Below are positions 47,907-57,556 of a stretch of 64,000 bases of DNA, piece by piece. This DNA is from Brevibacillus formosus. Its GTDB lineage: Bacteria; Bacillota; Bacilli; Brevibacillales; Brevibacillaceae. The stretch covers positions 1 through 64,000 of the forward strand of contig NZ_PXZL01000012.1 of assembly GCF_003013405.1 (NCBI RefSeq), in the 5' to 3' direction. Numbering within the stretch: the stretch's first letter is position 1; each line of letters starts with the position of its first letter. A model generated the notes under the pieces. It saw nothing but the letters and a program-made list of their open reading frames with translations, searched no databases and had not been told where the DNA came from. The translations under genes were made by a program, and so were the position numbers.

Positions 47907-50255
47907 ATGGGCAAGACCAAGCATGGCGGACCAATTAAGCTGGATACCTCGTGGAAGCCTTCCTTATGGGCTTCACTGATGCCGATGGGACTCGGAAAAA
48001 TCAAGCCGCATCACATTCGCGATACGATGAAGGTGGCCTATGACAATCGCGATAATTTGGGCTATGCCTATCGCATTTTGACCCAAGGGGTTTGTGATGG
48101 CTGCGCTCTCGGCGTATCCGGTCTCTACGATCAGACGTTGACTGGACCGCATTTGTGCACCACGCGACTGAACGTACTGCGTCTCAATACCATGCCAGCC
48201 ATGGATGCCAAATGGTTTGAAGACGTAAATGCGCTGCGCAAGCTGTCCAGCGAAGAACTGCGCAAGCTGGGAAGAATTCCGTATCCGCTTTCAAGAAAGC
48301 CAGGTGAAAACAAGTTCACCCGCATTAGCTGGGATGAAGCGTTAAACCGCATCGCGAGAAAAATCAAAAACATCAGCCCGAAACAGCTGGCCTTTTTCTT
48401 GACCGCTCGTGGGATTACGAATGAGGTATACTACACGGCAGCTAAAATGGCTCGTTTCCTCGGAACCAACAATATCGACAACGCATCACGTATTTGTCAC
48501 TCGCCGAGTAAGACAGCATTGAAGCGTTCGGTTGGGATTGGTGCATCGAGCTGTAATTATCAAGATTGGATCGGTACCGATGTGCTCGTGTTCTGGGGCT
48601 CTGTACCAGGCAATAACCAGCCTGTATCGACGAAATACATGTATGCTGCGAAAAAAGCAGGAACGAAAATCATCCTGATCAACCCGTACAGAGAGCCAGC
48701 GATGGAGAAGTACTGGATTCCATCTGTACCGGATAGTGCATTGTTCGGTACGAAGATTGCGGACGATTTCTACCAAGTGAATATTGGTGGCGACATCGCA
48801 TTCATGAACGGCGTGATGAAGATTTGGTTCGAGATGGAGGAAGCCAAACCAGGCTCAGCGATCAACCATGAATTTATCAAGGAGCACGCGAACGGAATCG
48901 AGGAGCTTCGCAAGCATGTGATGAATGAATCGTGGGACAAGATCGTAGAATCCTCCGGTCTCAGCCGCGAGCGTATCAAAGAATTCGCGCAACTGCTCGC
49001 CAACTCCAAAAATGGTGTATTCGTATGGAGTATGGGTTTGACTCAGCACAAATTCGGTACGGACAATATTTCTCAAGTAGCCAATCTGGCCATCCTTCGT
49101 GGGTTCTTGGGTCGCAAACACACAGGTCTTATGCCGATTCGCGGACACTCCGGCGTACAAGGCTCCGGTGAAATGGGTGCCGATCCATTCAGCTTGCCAG
49201 GTGGAGATTTTGAAGAAAAATCCTGGAACCGCATTGAAAAGATCTGGAAGTTCCCGATCCCGAAATGGCAAGGAGATATCGTCGGTATTTCTTTGGAGAA
49301 TGCAGTGCTGCCAGATGGACACGAGCGCAAGACCAGATTGTTCTATACGAGTGGAGGTAACTTCCTGGAGACGATGCCAGATCCGGACTTCATGCAAAAA
49401 TGCTTGGAGAGCATAGAAGTGCGTGTACATCAGGACATCATTTTCAACACATCAACGTTGGTGGATGCGAAGGAAGAAGTAATCGTACTGCCAGCAATGA
49501 CTCGCTACGAGCAACCGGGTGGCGGAACTTCGACAAGTACAGAGCGTATGGTTTACTTCAGTGCCGAAGTGGAAGGGCCACGTATTGAAGAGGCGCGTGC
49601 GGAATGGGAGATTTACGTTGATCTGGCGGCACGGGTTAATCCAGAGAAAAAGCATCTGATGCACTTCTCAAGCGCAGCTGAAATTCGCGCAGAGATTGCC
49701 CTGGCGAATCCAAACTACGATGGTATCCAGCATCTGAAAAACCGCGGAGATGTTTTCCAATGGGGCGGTGCATGGTTGTGTGAAGGCGGCGTATGCCCGA
49801 CACCGGACGGCAGAGCGAATCTGATTCCGATTGAGATTCCGGATTTGAACAAGCCAGAGGGACACTTCTATGTAACGACTCGTCGCGGTAAGCAGTTCAA
49901 CTCGATGATCTACAGCAAGAAAGACCCGTTCAACAATGCGGACCGTTATGATATCCTGATCAATGCAGAGGATGCAAAAGAACTGCGCATTGCAGAAGGC
50001 GAAAATATCGTCGTTTACAATAAATATGGAACGTTCCAAGGACGTGCCAAATTTGAGGACACCAGACGCGGAAATATTCAAGTACACTGGCCGGAAGGGA
50101 ACGTGCTCATTCCGAAGGGTGTATACGAGACATACGCAGGTATTCCCGAATACAATACAGCCGTGAAGGTTGAAAAAGCGGACACTTTCCACGCCAACAA
50201 AGATTTGAAATACGTGGAGAGAGAAGTGGAAGATTTGGAAGTAAACGTCGGCTAA
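47907..50255 (+). CDS. YdeP/FdhA-type molybdopterin oxidoreductase alpha subunit
   Basis: The 782-residue protein matches the FdhF-like oxidoreductase alpha family (YdeP): GVCDGCALGVSGL (iron-sulfur-type loop), HLCTTRLNVLR, the molybdenum-ligand region NASRICHSPSKTALKRS with cysteine rather than selenocysteine, VFWGSVPGNNQPVSTKYMYAAKKAGTKIILINPYREPAMEKY, and the cofactor-binding C-terminal domain. It is the likely formate-oxidising or related subunit served by FdhD. The start at 47907 follows AGAGGGGAG; a frame from 47877 is possible. Confidence 0.9.
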   Translation: MGKTKHGGPIKLDTSWKPSLWASLMPMGLGKIKPHHIRDTMKVAYDNRDNLGYAYRILTQGVCDGCALGVSGLYDQTLTGPHLCTTRLNVLRLNTMPAMDAKWFEDVNALRKLSSEELRKLGRIPYPLSRKPGENKFTRISWDEALNRIARKIKNISPKQLAFFLTARGITNEVYYTAAKMARFLGTNNIDNASRICHSPSKTALKRSVGIGASSCNYQDWIGTDVLVFWGSVPGNNQPVSTKYMYAAKKAGTKIILINPYREPAMEKYWIPSVPDSALFGTKIADDFYQVNIGGDIAFMNGVMKIWFEMEEAKPGSAINHEFIKEHANGIEELRKHVMNESWDKIVESSGLSRERIKEFAQLLANSKNGVFVWSMGLTQHKFGTDNISQVANLAILRGFLGRKHTGLMPIRGHSGVQGSGEMGADPFSLPGGDFEEKSWNRIEKIWKFPIPKWQGDIVGISLENAVLPDGHERKTRLFYTSGGNFLETMPDPDFMQKCLESIEVRVHQDIIFNTSTLVDAKEEVIVLPAMTRYEQPGGGTSTSTERMVYFSAEVEGPRIEEARAEWEIYVDLAARVNPEKKHLMHFSSAAEIRAEIALANPNYDGIQHLKNRGDVFQWGGAWLCEGGVCPTPDGRANLIPIEIPDLNKPEGHFYVTTRRGKQFNSMIYSKKDPFNNADRYDILINAEDAKELRIAEGENIVVYNKYGTFQGRAKFEDTRRGNIQVHWPEGNVLIPKGVYETYAGIPEYNTAVKVEKADTFHANKDLKYVEREVEDLEVNVG

Positions 50256-50297
50256 CGAGCAGAAGCAATGGGTGGTCAAGATTAGGAGGAACAAGCC

Positions 50298-51557
50298 ATG
50301 CGTTTTTCGCGACAAACACTCTCAGTTGAGGAAGCGATGAGCAAGCTGTTGGCAAAACTGCTGACAGGGAGAACGGAACAAGTGCAGATCGGGGAGGCAT
50401 ACGGGCGGATACTAGCCTCTGATCTACATGCAACATACGATTTGCCGCACTTTGACCGCTCGCCGCTGGATGGGTTTGCCGTGAGAGCTGAGGATACAGT
50501 TGGGGCCTCCGTTGACCACCCGATTACGCTAACAGTGCTAGAGACGGTTGCGGCCGGGCAAGTACCTGCTAGAGAGTTGAAAAAGGGCTATGCGACGCGG
50601 ATCATGACAGGTGCGATGATGCCTGCGGGTGCGGATGCGGTCATCATGTTTGAGCAAACGTACAATCCAGCCGAAGAGGCGGATGCTGTGCGGATCAAGC
50701 GGGAGATGAAGTCTGGGGAAAATGTATCACGTCGCGGTGAAGAGATGTCCACAGGAGCGATCATTGCCAAGGCGGGCGAGCGGATTAACGCAGGTACTCT
50801 CGCCAGCTTGGCTACGTTTGGCTATTCGCAAGTCGAGGTGTTCTGCAAGCCGCGTGTCGGTCTGATTTCGACTGGAAGCGAGCTGTTGGAGATTGATCAG
50901 CCGCTTGCTCTAGGAAAAATTCGCAACAGTAATACGGTGATGCTGACTGCCTTGATTGCCGAGGCAGGGGGCATCCCTGTTTCGTTTTCAAGACTGCCCG
51001 ATGATCTGTCGGTGGCAAAGGCGAAAATCAGTGAATGCTTGCGAGGCGTGGATCTGGTCATTTCAAGCGGCGGTGTGTCTGTTGGGGATTTTGATGTGAT
51101 TGCGGCTTTAGTGGATGAGCCAGAGGCGGAGCTTTTGTTCAATCGGATCGCGATTCGTCCGGGCAGTCCGACAACAGCGATGATCATGGAAGGCAAGCCT
51201 TTTATTGCTCTATCAGGGAATCCGGGTGCCTGTTTTCTCGGGTTTGAGTTATTTGCGCGAGCAGCCATTCGTCGCCTCTCGGGAGAAGCCCATGCTGTGC
51301 AGCACGTGATTAAGGCGAGACTTGGCGTTGATTATACGAAGCCTTGTCCATACCCGCGTTACCTGCGAGGGAAGCTCCTCGAAAAAGACGGGGTTTTGCA
51401 CGCGATCCCTGATTTCAATGAAAAGGCAGGGAATCTGGGGACGTTGAAGGACAGCGAATGCTTTATGATCATACCAGCTGGGGGAAGCGGCCGAAAAGCA
51501 GGAGAGCTGGTTGATGTTCTCACGCATGCCGCCCCAACCTGGAGAAGAGAGGGATAG
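50298..51557 (+). CDS. moeA: Molybdopterin molybdenumtransferase MoeA
   Basis: The 419-residue protein has the MoeA layout: TYDLPHFDRSPLDGFAVRAEDT (the substrate-binding PxFDxSxMDG block), IMTGAMMPAGADAVIMFEQ, VGLISTGSELLE, ISSGGVSVGDFD, and ALSGNPGACFLGFELF. It inserts molybdate into molybdopterin. It lies 42 bases after the oxidoreductase gene and precedes mobB. Confidence 0.95.
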   Translation: MRFSRQTLSVEEAMSKLLAKLLTGRTEQVQIGEAYGRILASDLHATYDLPHFDRSPLDGFAVRAEDTVGASVDHPITLTVLETVAAGQVPARELKKGYATRIMTGAMMPAGADAVIMFEQTYNPAEEADAVRIKREMKSGENVSRRGEEMSTGAIIAKAGERINAGTLASLATFGYSQVEVFCKPRVGLISTGSELLEIDQPLALGKIRNSNTVMLTALIAEAGGIPVSFSRLPDDLSVAKAKISECLRGVDLVISSGGVSVGDFDVIAALVDEPEAELLFNRIAIRPGSPTTAMIMEGKPFIALSGNPGACFLGFELFARAAIRRLSGEAHAVQHVIKARLGVDYTKPCPYPRYLRGKLLEKDGVLHAIPDFNEKAGNLGTLKDSECFMIIPAGGSGRKAGELVDVLTHAAPTWRREG

Positions 51558-51560
51558 CGA

Positions 51561-52076
51561 ATGGTCAAGCCACCTTGTGTTTTACAGATTGTCGGTTATT
51601 CGAACAGTGGCAAGACGACGCTGCTTACCAAGCTCATTCCGCTTCTCGAAAAAGCAGGGATAAGAGTTGGGGTCATCAAGCATGACGGGGGACACGATTT
51701 TGAGTGGGATCAGCCGGGGAAGGACACCTGGCGTTATCGTGAAGCCGGAGCCTCGCTGGTCGCGATCACATCTAAAACGAAAACGGCCATCGTGGAACAA
51801 AAGCCGCAGGAGTTGCCCGTCCTTATCCAGCGCTTGGCAGATGCGGGGGCCCAGCTCGTTTTGGTAGAAGGCTTCAAGCGTGAAGGCTATCCCAAGCTCG
51901 TCCTGCTTCGCAGGCCAGAAGATGAGGAGCTTTTATCGATTGTTACAAATTTGGTAGGGATCGTAGGCTGGTCAGACAAACGTCAGCCGGGGTTGCCATT
52001 TTTCGATATTAATGACATCGACAACTTGGCCGAGTTTGTAAGGGAACGGGTATCTGCTTGGTATTGTCAAAACTGA
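51561..52076 (+). CDS. mobB: Molybdopterin-guanine dinucleotide biosynthesis adapter MobB
   Basis: The 171-residue GTP-binding protein has Walker A GYSNSGKTT at residues 12-20, VIKHDGGHDFEWDQPGKDTWRYREAGA and LVLVEGFKREGYPKLV. MobB supports MobA in building the bis-MGD cofactor required by the oxidoreductase. It starts four bases after moeA. Confidence 0.93.
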   Translation: MVKPPCVLQIVGYSNSGKTTLLTKLIPLLEKAGIRVGVIKHDGGHDFEWDQPGKDTWRYREAGASLVAITSKTKTAIVEQKPQELPVLIQRLADAGAQLVLVEGFKREGYPKLVLLRRPEDEELLSIVTNLVGIVGWSDKRQPGLPFFDINDIDNLAEFVRERVSAWYCQN

Positions 52077-52088
52077 TTACAAACATTG

Positions 52089-52125
52089 AGATCATTCCAG
52101 CTTGATTGGGAATGATCTTTTTTTG
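52089..52125 (+). terminator. Terminator of the molybdoenzyme operon
   Basis: AGATCATTCC pairs with GGGAATGATCT, followed by seven Ts. Confidence 0.88.
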
Positions 52126-52231
52126 TAGCATGGCAGATGATCCGTGCAATGAAGTATATAGTAATGAGCACCACATTATTTTTACACGGTACCAGAAGAG
52201 AAAAGAACAGTTGGTGCGGTTCCAAGATGCC

Positions 52232-52260
52232 TGCTGCCGGGATATTCCGGCAGCTTTTTC
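52232..52260 (+). terminator. Second terminator-like hairpin in the gap before the PPOX-family gene
   Basis: GCTGCCGG pairs with CCGGCAGC around six bases and is followed by five Ts. No gene ends nearby on the plus strand, so it may belong to a small RNA or attenuate the PPOX-family gene. Confidence 0.65.
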
Positions 52261-52381
52261 GTTTTCTCATGCTTTAGAAGGTAGGTTATGGATTGCTTCA
52301 ATTAGATGGTTTTGGACGTATATATTCACTCCAATGGCTGATAAACTTGCAGCATATTTCAAAATAATAGGAGTGGTAACA

Positions 52382-52918
52382 ATGGATGGAGTGCGTTACA
52401 AAATTAGAGAAGTATTAGATAAGAACAAGATTGAGGCATTTTTGCAGCAAGCAAGAATCGGACATCTTGGAATGGTCGATGGTCATTTGCCGTATGTAGT
52501 TCCGCTCAATTTTGTTTGGACAAATGGGAAGCTTTATTTCCATGGTGGCACCGGCGGGAGAAGAAATCAGGTTATGGATGCTAATCCTGAGGTCTGTTTT
52601 ACGGTTTGTGAAGAATATGGAACGATTACTGATCCGGTGCCAGCAAAGACGGACACAGCGTATATGAGTGTAATGATTTTTGGCAAGGCACAGCCTATAG
52701 CCGATCTAGATGAAGCTACATACATGTTACAAGAAATGATGAATAAGTATGTGCCAGGCTACTATAATCGGCCTTTACCTAAGCAGCACGTAGACAAATA
52801 CCGTTCAGCAGTATTCGGTGGTCCGGTTCAGGTGTACCGAATAGATCCACAGCATATCACTGCGAAAGAAAATCCAATAGAAGAAGAAAAAATGTTCAAA
52901 CCTGGTAAAACCGTGTAA
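52382..52918 (+). CDS. Pyridoxamine-5'-phosphate-oxidase-fold flavin-binding protein
   Basis: The 178-residue protein matches the NimA-like/PPOX split-barrel family: IEAFLQQARIGHLGMVDGHLPYVVPLNFVWTNGKLYFHGGTGGRRNQVMDANPEVCFTVCEE. Such proteins bind FMN or heme and include nitroimidazole reductases. AGGAG precedes ATG at 52382; a longer frame from 52106 has no ribosome site. The last 23 bases overlap the convergent MocR gene. Confidence 0.88.
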   Translation: MDGVRYKIREVLDKNKIEAFLQQARIGHLGMVDGHLPYVVPLNFVWTNGKLYFHGGTGGRRNQVMDANPEVCFTVCEEYGTITDPVPAKTDTAYMSVMIFGKAQPIADLDEATYMLQEMMNKYVPGYYNRPLPKQHVDKYRSAVFGGPVQVYRIDPQHITAKENPIEEEKMFKPGKTV

Positions 52919-54338
52919 TCTCCGCAAGACGAAAAATGCCTTCTTCAATGGTTGATTCATCTACTTTAGCAAAGCCTAGCACCCATCCTTTTCGATCGCT
53001 TTTCAAACAATACTTGCTAAGTAGATAAACACGGATTCCTTTTTCCAGTGCTAGGATCGTCGCGGCTTCTTCATCAAACGATTTATCAGCTTCAAGGAGG
53101 ATATGCAATCCCGTTTCTACGCCGCTTAGTGTGAAGTGTTCGACGAGACCTGTCGTGATAATGGCCTTCGTCATGGCTTCGTGTCTGCGCCGATATACAT
53201 TTCGAACCCGTCTCATATGGCGCATGAAATGACCATGCTCAATAAAATGAGTAAGCGTTAATTGCTCCATAATCGGAAGATGACGATAGGTTAATTCATG
53301 GACTTTGGCGAGCTGGCGAATGGCCTCTTTGGGACCAACGATTGCCGATATCCGTATACCAGGAGCAATCATTTTGGAAAAACTCATCATATACAATGTG
53401 TTCTGAGGACGCTGACTGAACAAGGTTGGAAGTGGATCGCCTCGATAGCGAAATTCGCTGTCGTAATCATCCTCAACAATCCAAAACTGCTGCTCGGCAG
53501 CCATGTGTAACAATTGTTGCCTGCGAGGTTCGGACATAATGACTCCAACCGCACACTGGTGCGATGGCGTAACATAGACAAGCTTGGACCCCGGATGAAT
53601 CTGGTCTGCGCATAATCCGTACTCGTCAACTGGAACGGAGACAACTTGCATACGCCGATACTTCATTGCCATCCAGGCAGCAGGGAAGCCTGGATCTTCC
53701 ACAGAAACGGTATCCCCTTCATGTAAAAGGGCTTGGGCGATCAGATCGATGCTATGCTGTGCACCTGAGGTTAACATGATTTGATCGATATTTACATGAA
53801 CGCCCCGTTCAAGTGACAAATAACGTTGAATCTGTTCTCGTAGCGGTTGGTATCCATAGGCATTGCCATAAGCCCAACAGTCCAGATTCGTTTCTGTGGA
53901 AGCCTGTAAAAACGAACGTCTCCAAATCTTTTGAAAATGTTCGTCCAAATATGGCTCATGGGGACTGAAATCGACCTCAACCTTTTGACTATTTTTGTCC
54001 CCGAACCAACCGTGCAAATGACCGATTGTAGCGTTTAATAAAGGCAACTCGGGTGGGACAGGTCCTTCGGGCGCAGCATCCTCTGAAGGGCGAGTTGCAT
54101 AAATCCATTCGCTAACTCTCGTTCCACCGCGGCGAGAGGTGACAGTGTAGCCCCGGCTGAATAACTCCTCATAAACAATCTGTATGGTTGAACGGGAAAC
54201 GCCAATTAAAGAAGCGAGTTCGCGGGAGGGGAGTAGCAATTCACCTGGCTGCCATTTTCCAGAGGTAATATTATGGATCGCTTGGTCCAGCAGCTGCTGC
54301 CAGATTGGACGTTCGTCATCTCGGTTTACGATTAGCAT
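52896..54338 (-). CDS. MocR/GabR-type GntR regulator with aminotransferase domain
   Basis: The 480-residue protein has a GntR winged helix (IWQQLLDQAIHNITSGKWQPGELLLPSRELASLIGVSRSTIQIVYEELFSRGYTVTSRRGGTRVSE) and a full aminotransferase-fold domain with the PLP lysine in MSFSKMIAPGIR. MocR proteins sense PLP or an amino acid and usually regulate a divergent gene. Here the divergent neighbour is the flavohemoprotein, 232 bases away, and the convergent neighbour is the PPOX-fold gene. Start at 54338 after GAAGGTG. Confidence 0.92.
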   Translation of the reverse strand: MLIVNRDDERPIWQQLLDQAIHNITSGKWQPGELLLPSRELASLIGVSRSTIQIVYEELFSRGYTVTSRRGGTRVSEWIYATRPSEDAAPEGPVPPELPLLNATIGHLHGWFGDKNSQKVEVDFSPHEPYLDEHFQKIWRRSFLQASTETNLDCWAYGNAYGYQPLREQIQRYLSLERGVHVNIDQIMLTSGAQHSIDLIAQALLHEGDTVSVEDPGFPAAWMAMKYRRMQVVSVPVDEYGLCADQIHPGSKLVYVTPSHQCAVGVIMSEPRRQQLLHMAAEQQFWIVEDDYDSEFRYRGDPLPTLFSQRPQNTLYMMSFSKMIAPGIRISAIVGPKEAIRQLAKVHELTYRHLPIMEQLTLTHFIEHGHFMRHMRRVRNVYRRRHEAMTKAIITTGLVEHFTLSGVETGLHILLEADKSFDEEAATILALEKGIRVYLLSKYCLKSDRKGWVLGFAKVDESTIEEGIFRLAEITRFYQV

Positions 54339-54486
54339 TGATTCACCTTCAGTGTTTTTGTTGGAATTTAATAACAAATCATTGGCTGATATGCTATCAT
54401 GGCAATCGTTTCTTTTGCAACAAGACAGTTGGGGGACGACTTTTTGTTATGGCGTTTCGCAATTGTCACAAATCGTTTCTATTTCC

Positions 54487-54502
54487 TGTGACCAGAATCA
54501 CA
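54487..54502. promoter_or_regulatory. Fnr/Crp-type operator
   Basis: TGTGACCAGAATCACA is a perfect TGTGA-N6-TCACA palindrome, 69 bases before the flavohemoprotein start. A Crp/Fnr-type gene is encoded directly downstream of hmp. Confidence 0.8.
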
Positions 54503-54570
54503 TGTGTATCTGTGAACCTCCCGTACACTTGAAATATAGAGAGTACGAAGCACTTCAAGGAGGTTCTACG

Positions 54571-55788
54571 ATGTTAAGCCAAAAAACCATTGAAATCATA
54601 AAATCAACCGTTCCTGTACTAGAGGTGCACGGAACTGCCATTACAAAACGTTTTTATCAAATGATGTTTGCCAAGCACCCTGAGCTTCTCAACATTTTCA
54701 ACCACGCCAATCAAAAGCAGGGAAGACAGCAAACAGCTCTGGCAAATGCGGTGTATGCTGCGGCTTTGTATATTGATAAGCTGGAAACAATTCTGCCTGT
54801 TGTGAAGCAGATTGGACACAAGCACCGCAGCTTGGGAGTGAAGGCCGAACACTACCCAATCGTCGGAGAAAACCTGCTTGCTGCGATCAAGGACGTACTT
54901 GGGGATGCCGCTACGGACGAGATTATACAGGCGTGGGCGGAAGCGTATGGCGTCATTGCGGATGCCTTCATCGGTGTAGAACACGAAATGTATGAAGAGG
55001 CGGGCGGGCAGCCTGGAGGTTGGGTAGATTTCAGAGAGTTTATCGTCCAACGCAAGGTGAAGGAAAGCGACGTGATCACTTCCTTTTATCTGGTTCCGGC
55101 AGATGGTCAACCGATTTCCACCTATGAGCCAGGGCAGTATGTCAGCGTCAAGGTAGAATTACCGGGCGAGCAATATACACACATTCGCCAGTACAGTCTC
55201 TCTGATGCGCCAGGGAATGCGTACTACCGCATTTCTGTCAAGCGCGAGGACGCAATGCAAGATAAGCCAGCAGGAAAAGTATCCGTTTATTTGTCAGAGG
55301 AAGTGAAGGAAGGAGATAGCCTGCGGCTGTCTGCTCCGGCTGGAGATTTTACCTTACAGCAAGAGGACAGCCGTCCGGTTGTGCTGCTCAGTGGCGGTGT
55401 AGGATTGACCCCAATGATCAGCATGCTGAACACACTGATCAAATCGGGAACAGACCGTCCGATCACCTTCATTCACGCAGCGAAAAACGGAAATGTGCAT
55501 GCCATGAAGCAGGCCGTAGAGGAGCTGGCCGCAAAACATCCGCAGCTCTCTGTCCACTGGTGCTATACACAGCCGACCGAAAAAGATCGATTGAACGGTG
55601 CTTTTCAGAAAGAAGGATATATCGACTTGCCGTGGCTGCAAAAGGTTATCGATACAAAAGAGGCGAGCTACTATTTCTGTGGTCCAATTCCATTCATGAA
55701 GACGATCAATGGTGCTCTGTTGGAATGGGGAGTACCAGCAGCCGATATTCATTATGAGTTCTTTGGTCCGGCAGCGACCTTGGCATAA
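54571..55788 (+). CDS. hmp: Flavohemoprotein (nitric oxide dioxygenase)
   Basis: The 405-residue protein has a globin domain (residues 1-138, with the proximal histidine in KHRSLGVKAEHYPIVGENLL), an FAD domain (HIRQYSLSDAPG) and an NAD domain (VVLLSGGVGLTPMISMLN, YYFCGPIPFM). It converts nitric oxide to nitrate. AAGGAGG precedes ATG 54571. A perfect Fnr-type site upstream and a Crp/Fnr-type gene downstream point to nitrosative or oxygen-linked regulation. Confidence 0.97.
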   Translation: MLSQKTIEIIKSTVPVLEVHGTAITKRFYQMMFAKHPELLNIFNHANQKQGRQQTALANAVYAAALYIDKLETILPVVKQIGHKHRSLGVKAEHYPIVGENLLAAIKDVLGDAATDEIIQAWAEAYGVIADAFIGVEHEMYEEAGGQPGGWVDFREFIVQRKVKESDVITSFYLVPADGQPISTYEPGQYVSVKVELPGEQYTHIRQYSLSDAPGNAYYRISVKREDAMQDKPAGKVSVYLSEEVKEGDSLRLSAPAGDFTLQQEDSRPVVLLSGGVGLTPMISMLNTLIKSGTDRPITFIHAAKNGNVHAMKQAVEELAAKHPQLSVHWCYTQPTEKDRLNGAFQKEGYIDLPWLQKVIDTKEASYYFCGPIPFMKTINGALLEWGVPAADIHYEFFGPAATLA

Positions 55789-55815
55789 AGAGGCTCTTAC
55801 GAAAAAAGCCCAGGC

Positions 55816-56325
55816 TTATTCGCGATTCGCAGCTTGAGCGCGCAGCAGCCGATTTACCGTCTCGCGGCGAAGCCCGATGAGCTGACCGATTTCATCCTGA
55901 GTTAGCAAATCCGAAAGCGAAGCGACAGGGATGAATGTCTGAAACCAAAGCTGGAGCTTGCGAAGCTTTTCAGCAGGAGAGACTTCAGTCAGTTGATCGA
56001 TACGCTGCTGCATCATCCGCAGCTTCCCTTGCAGCTGTAGCGCGATATCACGGCACTTTTCAGGATTGTCATCCAGATGGCGGTACCAATCGGGGGCAGA
56101 CAGCACTTCGATCTCACAGGTCACGAGAGCGATTGCTGTCCCGTAATAGGGATTCGGGCTCATCAACGAATGATGCGGAATGATCTCATCTGGAACGATG
56201 ATGTTGACCAGCGTCAATGCTCCGTCTGCATGTACCCGAACGATTTTTAACAGACCGCTCTTCAGATGATAGAGCGGTCCAGTTTCTCCTTGTCGAAACA
56301 GGACTTCTCCCTTGTGCAGGATCAT
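55816..56325 (-). CDS. Short Crp/Fnr-family regulator
   Basis: The 169-residue protein has a shortened cNMP-type barrel (LFRQGETGPLYHLKSGLLKIV, LVNIIVPDEIIPH) and a C-terminal helix-turn-helix (LTQDEIGQLIGLRRETVNRLLRA). It lacks about 50 residues of a standard Fnr and the cysteine cluster. It converges on hmp with 27 bases between stops, and hmp carries the matching TGTGA-N6-TCACA site. Confidence 0.85.
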   Translation of the reverse strand: MILHKGEVLFRQGETGPLYHLKSGLLKIVRVHADGALTLVNIIVPDEIIPHHSLMSPNPYYGTAIALVTCEIEVLSAPDWYRHLDDNPEKCRDIALQLQGKLRMMQQRIDQLTEVSPAEKLRKLQLWFQTFIPVASLSDLLTQDEIGQLIGLRRETVNRLLRAQAANRE

Positions 56326-56490
56326 GGGTTTCTCCTCGATTCTCTACGTTTTTCTCTAGCAATTATAGCAAGCCCGGCAGGAGGAAGTAAGCGAGCGTAA
56401 AAAGCAGTTTGCCGCTTTTTTAGGCTTGCTACAGCAAGGATGCCTTTTGCTATAGTGGGGAAATCACAGCTGGATAAAGGGAGTTGTCTG

Positions 56491-57432
56491 ATGCTCAACT
56501 TTTTTACATGGGTAGGCTCCATAGTGGGGGTACTCACACTCGGATTGATTGGCTATGTGGCTTACCGCTACTGGTACCATATGGGTCAGCTTCCGAAGCC
56601 GGAGTTTCGTCATCTGGACACGAAAAAGCCAATGCCTGCCGACTGGAGTCATGATGAGGTTACATTTACATGGATCGGCCACTCGACGATTCTGTTGAAT
56701 ATGTTTGGTACGAAAATACTGACGGATCCGGTTTTGGGCGAGAAGCTGGGGATTAAGCTTGCAGGTGTCCATTTTGGTCCCAAGCGCTTTACGCCTCCTG
56801 CCCTCGACTTTGCTGAAATCGGCGAGGTAGATATCATTTTGCTATCGCATGCCCATATGGACCACGTCGATCTGCCTACCTTGCAGAAAATAGCGAATCG
56901 TTCCACTCATGTCATTACGGCACACCAGACGAGCAAGCTGTTCAAGCATATGCCATTTGGTTCATATGAGGAAATGCAGCCGGGGGAAGCCGTTACAACC
57001 AAAGAAGGACTGAAGATTACGGCGATTCCTGTTCGTCATTGGGGCAATCGCTTTCCATGGAATCATGAGTATGGCTACAACGGCTATATGATTGAGAAAA
57101 ATGGCGTGCGCATCCTCTACCCAGGTGATACTGCTTATATCTCCATGGAAAATTTGCCAAAGCAATTCGGACCTATTGATCTGGTGTTCATGCCGATCGG
57201 CGCCTACAAGCCGGACTCGTATCAAGCCGCGCATTGTACGCCAGAGCAGGCATGGCAAATGTTCAAGGAGACCAAAGCCAAGTGGCTGGTGCCTATTCAT
57301 TGGAATACGTTTGTGCTCTCGCGTGAGCCAGTTGATGAGCCGTTCGAGCGTCTGTTGGCAGCAGCGGGGGACGAGAGGGACAGGATCGTTGTTGAAAAAC
57401 AAGGGGAGACGTTTTCGATCCCTGTTCAATAG
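56491..57432 (+). CDS. Membrane-anchored metallo-beta-lactamase-fold hydrolase
   Basis: The 313-residue protein has one N-terminal transmembrane helix (residues 5-25) and an MBL domain with WIGHSTILL, LLSHAHMDHVDLPTL (the HxHxDH metal motif), PVRHWGNR, LYPGDTAYI and PIHWNTF. This is the UlaG/NAPE-PLD-like branch acting on phosphodiester or lactone substrates. GAGTTG-type ribosome site; ATG at 56491 preferred over 56440. Confidence 0.9.
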   Translation: MLNFFTWVGSIVGVLTLGLIGYVAYRYWYHMGQLPKPEFRHLDTKKPMPADWSHDEVTFTWIGHSTILLNMFGTKILTDPVLGEKLGIKLAGVHFGPKRFTPPALDFAEIGEVDIILLSHAHMDHVDLPTLQKIANRSTHVITAHQTSKLFKHMPFGSYEEMQPGEAVTTKEGLKITAIPVRHWGNRFPWNHEYGYNGYMIEKNGVRILYPGDTAYISMENLPKQFGPIDLVFMPIGAYKPDSYQAAHCTPEQAWQMFKETKAKWLVPIHWNTFVLSREPVDEPFERLLAAAGDERDRIVVEKQGETFSIPVQ

Positions 57433-57556
57433 GTGTGAAAAGCTGGCGACTGCTTACAATGCAGTCGCTTTTCTAATGATATGAATAAATGGGGAGGGAA
57501 TAGCTACCTTATTATAGAAATATTTTTATCGAAGGAGTTTTTGAGGAGGGGTACAT

